Origin: Candidatus Tenderia electrophaga
GTDB lineage: Bacteria > Pseudomonadota > Gammaproteobacteria > Tenderiales > Tenderiaceae
DNA length: 64,000 nucleotides
Reading direction: 5' to 3'
Assembly: GCA_001447805.1 (NCBI GenBank)
Contig: CP013099.1
Location: 2,799,181 to 2,863,180, forward strand
Below the pieces are notes generated by a model. The model did no database searches, was not told the DNA's origin, and was given only the letters and a program-made list of their open reading frames with translations. The stretch's first letter is position 1; each line of letters begins with the position of its first letter. Positions 39,597 through 45,426 of this stretch are shown one piece after another. The position numbers were made by a program, and so were the translations under genes.

Positions 39597-40379
39597 CTAA
39601 CGCACATCGATCACCAGCCCCTCGCTGGGCCGGCCGAACAAACCGTCGCGCGCGTGGTGCAGCTGCCACTGAAACGGATAGTGGCCGGGGTCCGGCGGCG
39701 CCTGAACATTGAAGCGAAACACCAGAAACGCGCCCGGTTCGATTACCTGCCCCGGCGCCATCTCCACATGGTCCAGCGCCCAGATCAGCCCCTCGCCCCG
39801 GGGACTGGCCAACGACACGCGGCCGGCGCGCCAGGCGCTGCGGCCGATGTTCTTAAATTGGATCGCGACCTGATGGGTCTCCCCCGCCAGCATGGTCTGG
39901 CTGACATCCTGAAACACAAACTCGGCGTCGTCGCGGGACAGGTCCCGTGGCAGCACCGTCACCTCGAGTCGCGGCGCCGCCTCCCCGAAGGCGCCGGCAG
40001 CGCGGCGCATCTGCCACTGAAATACATGCTCGCCCGGCGCGTCGGGGGCCGTCAGTTGCGCTTTGAAGGTGGCCGTTTCATCGCTTGCCACCGGGCCGGC
40101 CAACTCAATGCGCTTAACGCCCCAGTCGGCGCCGCCGACCGTGGCCAGGTGATAACCGGCGTCGCGCGTCCAGGTATTCGCACCGGTATTTTTGATTTGA
40201 ATCACAGCGGCGAACTGCTGACCGGCATAGACCTCTCCGGGAATCAGCTGCATCACCACGCTGGCCTGGTCGTCGGCCGCGGCGGCCGGCATCGCGCAAA
40301 GGACGGCCAATGAGAACCCCATCACAATTAATGAGCGCTTACCGCCCCACGTGTTGCTGAAACTTGAAACTGCGTTCAC
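39597..40379 (-). CDS. Secreted protein with two NBR1-Ig-like domains
   Basis: The 260-residue protein has a signal peptide (SLIVMGFSLAVLCAMPAAA) and two similar beta-sandwich domains (about 38-145 and 155-260). Each has the pattern AGQQFAAVIQIKNTGANTWT / AGETHQVAIQFKNIGRSAWR and ends in HVFQWQM / YPFQWQL. This is the pattern of NBR1-Ig-like domains, which bind partner proteins. No enzyme domain is attached. Likely periplasmic. Confidence 0.75.
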   Translation of the reverse strand: MNAVSSFSNTWGGKRSLIVMGFSLAVLCAMPAAAADDQASVVMQLIPGEVYAGQQFAAVIQIKNTGANTWTRDAGYHLATVGGADWGVKRIELAGPVASDETATFKAQLTAPDAPGEHVFQWQMRRAAGAFGEAAPRLEVTVLPRDLSRDDAEFVFQDVSQTMLAGETHQVAIQFKNIGRSAWRAGRVSLASPRGEGLIWALDHVEMAPGQVIEPGAFLVFRFNVQAPPDPGHYPFQWQLHHARDGLFGRPSEGLVIDVR

Positions 40380-40711
40380 CCAAAACCTCCAACTTGTGCC
40401 CCTTCACCCCGGACGACGAATCCATTGCAAAATAACGGCAGAAAAGCGGAAAACTGCACGCCGCCCCGTGCCCCACAGCATAGCGTCAACCGGGATCTGT
40501 ATCACTGCAATTGAAGCCCGGATAATGCGTTCGGCAGCGGCGTGGTCGAAATTGCTCGAGATCCTTCGATACCCGGGATAGAGGGCCGGGGCGCGTCGAT
40601 CGGTGTCGACGGCGGCGGTTGGTCGGCGTTTTTGCCTTGCACAGCGGCATCGATCCATTGCGACACGGCTTGCAGCATGGTCAGCTTGGCACCCTCAGTA
40701 ACACTGGGCAT
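40380..40711. other. Intergenic region upstream of the Ig-like gene
   Basis: A 69-codon minus-strand frame (40502-40711) contains LTMLQAVSQWIDAAVQGKN but begins right at a terminator, has no Shine-Dalgarno and matches no family I know; it may be a gene remnant. Nothing else is recognisable. Confidence 0.3.
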
Positions 40712-40745
40712 AACAAAACCCGGCCCTCATCAGGCCGGGTTTTGT
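40712..40745. terminator. Bidirectional terminator
   Basis: AACAAAACCCGGCC and its complement flank a short loop, giving a long stem with A- and T-runs at both ends. It stands where the terminator stands in the tRNA-Arg repeat unit. Confidence 0.85.
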
Positions 40746-40750
40746 TATAT

Positions 40751-40870
40751 TGGCCTCCCCAAGGGGATTATTCGGCCCTTCCAGGGCCTTACCCTACGGG
40801 GCCAGCGTCGCCAAGCTCCGCTGTTCTCCCTCGCTTTCGCTCGGTCGTCGAACCCGAAAGGCTCCTGCAA
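40751..40870. repeat. tRNA-Glu-linked member of the tRNA 3'-end repeat family
   Basis: It starts with a 19-base copy of the tRNA-Glu 3' end (TGGCCTCCCCAAGGGGATT, one mismatch), followed by ATTCG exactly as in the tRNA-Arg units. The shared core includes GGGCCAGCGTCGCC, GCTGTTCTCCCTCGC and CGCTCGGTCGTCGAACC. A terminator precedes it and another follows before the next tRNA-Glu 3' copy at 40932, a period of 181 bases against 185 at tRNA-Arg. Confidence 0.82.
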
Positions 40871-40898
40871 GACCCTTAAGTGACAAATATAAAAAAAA

Positions 40899-40922
40899 GC
40901 CCAACCTTGGCAGGCTGAGCTT
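40899..40922 (-). terminator. Terminator next to the left attachment site
   Basis: On the minus strand AGCTCAGCC pairs with GGTTGGGCT around TGCCAA and is followed by eight T. It was probably the native terminator of tRNA-Glu before the element inserted. Confidence 0.75.
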
Positions 40923-40929
40923 TTTGTAT

Positions 40930-40977
40930 ATTGGCGTCCCCAAGGGGATTCGAACCCCTGTTACCGCCGTGAAAGGG
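40930..40977. repeat. Left attachment site (attL)
   Basis: These 48 bases are identical to 56815-56862 and equal the 3' part of tRNA-Glu through the anticodon-stem side (GTGAAAGGG). Beyond 40977 the tRNA sequence stops. Confidence 0.93.
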
Positions 40978-41075
40978 AAACAGATCGGACTTTAACGGAC
41001 GTAAACGGAATCATTTATCTTCCTGTTTTATATTGATTTTATTTGGTCTTGGTGTATTATGGTCCGAAGCAGTTT

Positions 41076-41105
41076 GGTAACATCTGTTACCCACGAGTTA
41101 CCCAC
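41076..41105. repeat. Left-end GTTACC repeats, probable integrase arm sites
   Basis: A palindrome GGTAACATCTGTTACC (41076-41091) overlaps the 20-base sequence GTTACCCACGAGTTACCCAC (41086-41105). The latter recurs exactly at 56752-56771 near the other end of the element, next to another GTTAC-containing hairpin. Position beside int and att suggests integrase or excisionase binding. Confidence 0.6.
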
Positions 41106-41120
41106 GGACGAGAATCCCCT

Positions 41121-42389
41121 ATGGCCAGATCCGTCAGAAGCAATCCGCTGGCAACCCGCACCAACCGCCTGAAACTGGTCACCGGGAAGCGCGTCTATGT
41201 CACTATCGGTGAGGGGCTGGCCCTGGGTTATCGCCGCCCGGCCAAAGGCAATGGCACCTGGCAGGCGCGCCTATGGACGGGCGAGCGCTATATAAAGCAC
41301 GTGTTGGGCGAAGCGGACGATTATATGGACGCGGACGGTTCGCACGTGACCACATTCTTCCAAGCGCAGGAAAAGTCCCGGCTGTTTGCCCAAGAAGCAC
41401 GCTCCCCCTCCAGTCCCACGGTGACTCGCCCTACTACTGTGGGCGAAGCTGTCGACCACTACATGTACTGGTTTCGGGAAAACCGTAAGTCGGTCAATGA
41501 GACCGAGGCATGCATCAACGCGCACATCCTCCCCCACTTTCGGGACACACTGGTCTCCGAACTGAGATCAAGCGAAATTAAGGCATGGCTTCATGCCCTG
41601 GCGGCGAAACCCGCCCGGCGCCGTAGCCGCAAGGGTGGCCAGCCGGCCTACCGCGCGGCACCAAAAACGGAAGACGAAAAGCGCTCCCGCAAAGCCAGCG
41701 CCAACCGCATATTCACCATTCTGAAGGCGATTCTGAACAAGGCTTTTGAGGACGGACTTGCTTCCAGCGATACCGAATGGCGCCGCGTCAAACCCTTCGA
41801 AAAGGCCGATGAGCCACTCACACGTTTCCTGACCACCGCCGAGGCCGAACGTCTGATCAATGCCTCGAGTCCGAATTTTCGCCTGTTGGTCAAGGCCTCC
41901 CTTTTTACGGGCGCCCGCTACGGCGAACTGGCTCGCCTCAACGTTGAACACGTCAACCTGGATACCGGACAGGTCTACATCACCCCGTCGAAATCAGGCA
42001 AAGGCCGCTATATCCCCCTCTCCCACGAAGGCCTGGATTTCTTCACCACCGTAATCGCCGGCAAACTGCGGCGCGACTTTGTCTTCACCCGCGAAGACGG
42101 CGAGGCATGGGGAAAAAATCATCACACCCGGCATATGAAGGCCGCCTGTGCAGCCGCCAAGATTGAACCGGCCATCAGCTTTCACGAGCTGCGCCATACC
42201 TATGCATCCCTGCTGGCCCAGGCCGGGGCCGACTTGCTGACCATATCCAGGCTGCTGGGACATGCGGACACCCGGGTCACATCGAGACACTATGCCCACT
42301 TGTGCGACAACACGCTGAAGAACGCCGTAACCACGCTGCTGCCCAGCTTTGGTCACCAAGCGGATAAAACCATAAAGGCCATTCGCTAG
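41121..42389 (+). CDS. int: Tyrosine recombinase (phage-type integrase)
   Basis: The 422-residue integrase has the catalytic residues Arg in GARYGELARL, His-x-x-Arg in HELRHTYASLLAQAG, His in LLGHADTRVTSRHYAHL and the nucleophilic Tyr in the same segment. An N-terminal arm-binding domain with GTWQARLW is followed by a SAM-like core-binding domain (about 110-220). ATG 41121 is preferred; 26 more codons are open upstream but cover the arm-site repeats. It catalyses recombination between the tRNA-Glu att sites. Confidence 0.94.
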   Translation: MARSVRSNPLATRTNRLKLVTGKRVYVTIGEGLALGYRRPAKGNGTWQARLWTGERYIKHVLGEADDYMDADGSHVTTFFQAQEKSRLFAQEARSPSSPTVTRPTTVGEAVDHYMYWFRENRKSVNETEACINAHILPHFRDTLVSELRSSEIKAWLHALAAKPARRRSRKGGQPAYRAAPKTEDEKRSRKASANRIFTILKAILNKAFEDGLASSDTEWRRVKPFEKADEPLTRFLTTAEAERLINASSPNFRLLVKASLFTGARYGELARLNVEHVNLDTGQVYITPSKSGKGRYIPLSHEGLDFFTTVIAGKLRRDFVFTREDGEAWGKNHHTRHMKAACAAAKIEPAISFHELRHTYASLLAQAGADLLTISRLLGHADTRVTSRHYAHLCDNTLKNAVTTLLPSFGHQADKTIKAIR

Positions 42390-42452
42390 GGCCCCTTAGG
42401 GATCAGCCCAAAACAGACTTGAATATAACTAAATATAACCGATAATATAACC

Positions 42453-42713
42453 ATGACCTACACCCTCTTGATACACAAGGACGCGGACAAGGTGTTACGC
42501 AAGATGGACCGTCCGACCCGATACCGGGTCGCCGAGAAGATCCAGGCCTTGGGCGACAACCCGGACGATCCGGCCTTGGATATCAAGCGACTGACGGGAA
42601 TGGACCGTTACCGCATGAGGGTGGGCGACTGGCGCATCATCTTCGACCGGCAAGATGCCGTGAGGGTGATTGCAATTGAGAAGATCAAGCCCCGTGGGAA
42701 CGTGTACAAATGA
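42453..42713 (+). CDS. RelE/ParE-superfamily toxin
   Basis: The 86-residue protein matches RelE-type toxins: VLRKMDRPTRYRVAEKIQAL, then LTGMDRYRMRVGDWRIIFD and a basic C-terminus. Members usually cleave mRNA on the ribosome. Its stop overlaps the antitoxin start (ATGA). Three TATAAC repeats lie in the 35 bases before the start and may be the operator for autoregulation. Confidence 0.9.
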   Translation: MTYTLLIHKDADKVLRKMDRPTRYRVAEKIQALGDNPDDPALDIKRLTGMDRYRMRVGDWRIIFDRQDAVRVIAIEKIKPRGNVYK

Positions 42714-43045
42714 GCTCAACAGCAAAGAAGATCCAGGTCATCCAATCCCTGGACGGCAAACCAGAATACGTGCTGGTGCCGTATAGCGTTTATCGCGCCC
42801 TCAAAACCAAGATCGATGACGCCTTGGCCAAACAGCCTGCAGATGAGGACTTCCACCCCTTCAGCCTGGACGAATATGTCGACAACCCCGTGGCCCTGGC
42901 CCGGATCAAGGCGCGACTCTCCCAGCAAGAACTGGCAGAGCGAATGGGCATCAGTCAAGCGTATATCAGCAAAATTGAGAACCAAGAAAAGGTAACCGCC
43001 AAAGTCATGGGCAAGGTAACCGCGGCCTTGAAACGAAAATCGTAA
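42710..43045 (+). CDS. XRE-family antitoxin
   Basis: The 111-residue protein has an N-terminal toxin-binding half and a C-terminal helix-turn-helix (about 58-108) with LSQQELAERMGISQAYISKIEN. With the toxin gene first it has the HigBA-like order. It should neutralise the RelE-like toxin and repress the operon, stabilising the element. Confidence 0.9.
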   Translation: MSSTAKKIQVIQSLDGKPEYVLVPYSVYRALKTKIDDALAKQPADEDFHPFSLDEYVDNPVALARIKARLSQQELAERMGISQAYISKIENQEKVTAKVMGKVTAALKRKS

Positions 43046-43163
43046 CCCACTCGAATGCCGGCGGGTAGATCTACAGTACTAACCCGGCATGATAAGACGG
43101 GCAGCGACGTGCAGTCACACGCCGCCACCCTAACCACAACCCACCTACACAGGAGGTGCAGTC

Positions 43164-43433
43164 ATGGCTAACACCGATTCTACAGCACTACCCCCCAGCC
43201 CAACGCAATTCGATGGCGACTACCGAATCAGGGAAATCGCCGATCAAACCGGAGATGCTTCCAGCGATATCAGAGCCGTCGTTGAGATGATCAACGATGT
43301 CATCGAGGCACAAAATACTAACTGGCAGTCGCACGTGTTGATGCTAACCCGGCTGCTGGGGTCAATCGCCAACAACATCGACGAAGCCTCGAACGTTGCC
43401 TACTCAATTCTGCATAGCAACGAGAGTCACTAA
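43164..43433 (+). CDS. Hypothetical protein of the integrative element
   Basis: An 89-residue acidic, helical protein (ASSDIRAVVEMINDVIEAQN, LLGSIANNIDEASNVAYSIL). I recognise no family. An excellent ACAGGAGGTG Shine-Dalgarno supports that it is expressed. Confidence 0.65.
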   Translation: MANTDSTALPPSPTQFDGDYRIREIADQTGDASSDIRAVVEMINDVIEAQNTNWQSHVLMLTRLLGSIANNIDEASNVAYSILHSNESH

Positions 43434-43453
43434 ATAGGGCAACAAGAGTACCG

Positions 43454-43513
43454 CCAAGCCTAGGGTAGCTCCCGAACGGTCGGAAGCCTTCGCCGGCCTG
43501 GCTTGGTGTTTTT
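43454..43513 (+). terminator. Branched hairpin with T-run
   Basis: CCAAGCC and GGCTTGG close a structure that contains the inner stem GGTCGG / CCGGCC, followed by TGTTTTT. It lies right after the 89-residue gene and works as a terminator or a structured leader for the next gene. Confidence 0.6.
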
Positions 43514-43542
43514 CTATGAAGGCGCGCATAGAAGGAGCGTGT

Positions 43543-44154
43543 ATGCTTAATATAAGTATACTGCAACAGCGACATGAAGCCCGCCTGTCTAAACTACGCG
43601 ATGTTATCGATAAGGTTCTACCCGTCGACGTAAAAAATCGGGGAGATGCTGTCGATGAACTCGCGAGAATTGTAAGCGAATTGGAATATTATCTCCTTGT
43701 AGACAAGAGCCCATCCGAAGATAAAGGAACGACGCACAAACTCCTTCAGAAATCTGCCAAAGACATGGCCGTGCTGGCCAATCACTTAGAAAAGATTGAT
43801 GAATTGCTTGAGCAGTCTGCGCCGGCAACACAGATCACTATCGCTCAAGAGTTAGAAAAGAGGGGCATTTCCCCTGACATTCTCTCCAATGCAATGACCA
43901 TCCTGCACGAAATCGCCGTCAATCACTCAAAACCACCACCCCCCCTCCAACAAGGAAACACCAAAACTGCTATTGGTCTTTATACTGCAACGGTGTATCG
44001 CCATCTCAATACAGTAGGAATATGCAAAATGCGTGCTGCATCACGCATTGTGGCAAGCCTCCTCATTTCAACAATACCCCAGTATCACGAACACGACCCC
44101 GACAAACTAGCCGACAGCTGCTATCAACTTATCCGTGAGAGCGTTTCCCGGTAG
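43543..44154 (+). CDS. Hypothetical helical protein of the integrative element
   Basis: A 203-residue protein with LSKLRDVIDKVLPVD and LELLVDKSP-like helical segments, then a C-terminal region ending in DSCYQLIRESVSR. No known domain. GAAGGAG precedes ATG 43543, which I prefer over an in-frame ATG nine codons earlier. The base composition is more AT-rich than the flanking chromosome. Confidence 0.6.
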   Translation: MLNISILQQRHEARLSKLRDVIDKVLPVDVKNRGDAVDELARIVSELEYYLLVDKSPSEDKGTTHKLLQKSAKDMAVLANHLEKIDELLEQSAPATQITIAQELEKRGISPDILSNAMTILHEIAVNHSKPPPPLQQGNTKTAIGLYTATVYRHLNTVGICKMRAASRIVASLLISTIPQYHEHDPDKLADSCYQLIRESVSR

Positions 44155-44318
44155 GGAAAGCATCGCCTCTATAAAATAATTTCTACCAATAACCATTGGC
44201 CCTATTCTTGTCCCATTGAGTACGAGGGGGTGCGGATAACTCCCCTCAACCCTTTTAAAATCATATCGGCATTTAATTTCTTTATGTCCTTACGGGACTA
44301 GCAAGAAGGGGAAGCACA

Positions 44319-44594
44319 ATGGAAAACGCAACCAGGTCATTCTCTATTTGTCGACTGCCTTCCGTCCTCGCGGCAAGAGGGAATAGGTCGCGCTCGTCTC
44401 ATTATGACGATATCAAGAAAGGCCTATGGACTCGACCAGTGAAATGTGCGGCAAGGGCCTGTGGCTGGCCGCAGCACGAAGTAGAAGCACTAAATGCGGC
44501 ACGCATTGCCGGCAAGACAGATGACGAAATAATGGAGCTTGTCGCCAAGTTGGAGGATGAACGCAAGACAGCTCTGGATGAGGCCCTCAAATGA
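44319..44594 (+). CDS. AlpA-like phage regulator
   Basis: The 91-residue protein has RLPSVLAARGNRSRSSHYDDIKKGLWTRPVK, then CGWPQHEVEALNAARIAGK, the signature of AlpA-family MerR-like regulators. These control excision genes in satellites such as P4-like elements and cryptic prophages. AAGGGGAAG precedes the start. The 164 bases upstream are AT-rich and probably hold its promoter. Confidence 0.85.
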   Translation: MENATRSFSICRLPSVLAARGNRSRSSHYDDIKKGLWTRPVKCAARACGWPQHEVEALNAARIAGKTDDEIMELVAKLEDERKTALDEALK

Positions 44595-44896
44595 CAGCGG
44601 CCTCAGGCTTAAAAGCTTGGACACCCGACGGCACCGCCATTCCCCCTCCCCCTTGTGTTTGTTTGCGCACGGTGCGCGAGTGTTGCAGGGCAGCGTGCAA
44701 CATGCAACGACGGGCATATTCGATATGCCAGTCTTGGGGGTCCTCCCTGGGGGGTCCCTTGAGGGTAATTCGAACCTCAATATCTCCCGACTGTGAGGTG
44801 TTGAAACATAGGCAACAGGTTGAATTCAATGACTGCGGCACGGTGACTGGGTTAGCGAATGACCCAACGGGAGTAAGTAGCAGGCACGAAAACTGA
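44591..44896 (+). CDS. Hypothetical Cys-rich protein after AlpA
   Basis: A 101-residue frame begins with ATGA overlap to the AlpA-like gene. It has six or more Cys (PPPPCVCLRTVRECCRAACNMQRR). I have no family for it and composition is unusual, so coding is plausible but not proven. Confidence 0.42.
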   Translation: MTAASGLKAWTPDGTAIPPPPCVCLRTVRECCRAACNMQRRAYSICQSWGSSLGGPLRVIRTSISPDCEVLKHRQQVEFNDCGTVTGLANDPTGVSSRHEN

Positions 44897-44913
44897 AACA
44901 TAGACCCCGGAGT

Positions 44914-45180
44914 AACTACACACCCGTCCAAAAACTACAGGGGCGACTACAGGCAAAACTACACACTAAGTGATTGAAAATGAAAATAACTACAGGAACT
45001 ACAGGCAAACGCGCCCGCGCACGCGGGAGAAAATATTTTTTACACGAGCGTTATAAGTAATTTGTCTCGTGCGTACGACCCCCTCTAGTGTGTAGTTCCG
45101 TAGTTTATAAGCAATATCAAAAGGTTAGTGTGTAGTTTGACTGTAGTATTGGGTGTAGTTCCTTGAAAAGTATGTAGTTC
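44914..45180. other. Candidate replication origin with symmetric iterons
   Basis: The left half carries six copies of an ACTACA-type unit (AACTACACAC or AACTACAGG, starting at 44914, 44933, 44945, 44957, 44988 and 44997). The right half has six in opposite orientation (GTGTAGTT, GTAGTTT and close variants, at about 45088, 45099, 45127, 45141, 45152 and 45172). Between them are a palindrome CCCGCG-CA-CGCGGG (45014-45027) and an AT-rich stretch (45028-45064). The primase-helicase gene follows. Iterons around an AT-rich zone beside a primase are typical of plasmid and satellite origins. It fills most of the 600 bases between the AlpA region and the ParB-like gene. Confidence 0.68.
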
Positions 45181-45204
45181 GGCAGATTTTAAAAGGGCTG
45201 AGTA

Positions 45205-45426
45205 ATGACAAACGCACAAGCGCGCAAGATAGAACACAAACCGGTAGCCGACCTGGCGCCCTATGCCAGCAACGGCCGCTCCTACAGCAACGTCCAGGTG
45301 GCACACTTGGACCGCAGTATTCAGGAGTTCGGGTTTACCGACCCGGTATTGACCGACGCAGACAGCACCAGCATCACCGACCACGGCTGTGTCATGGCGG
45401 CGCAATGGCTGGGTTCTAACGGATGA
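45205..45426 (+). CDS. Truncated ParB N-terminal-like domain protein
   Basis: The 73-residue protein matches only the first part of the ParB/Srx-like domain: VADLAPYASNGRSYSNVQ, then HLDRSIQEFGFTDPVLTD and a degenerate GCVMAAQWLG where family members have GHGRVMAA. In phages this domain often starts a DNA methylase or nuclease, and the rest is missing. Its stop overlaps the primase start by four bases, so it may act as a leader that couples primase translation. Confidence 0.65.
   Translation: MTNAQARKIEHKPVADLAPYASNGRSYSNVQVAHLDRSIQEFGFTDPVLTDADSTSITDHGCVMAAQWLGSNG

Noticed and set aside
40542-40995. Frames reading through the tRNA-Glu-linked repeat
   Set aside because: They cover terminators and tRNA tails and have no Shine-Dalgarno or protein similarity.
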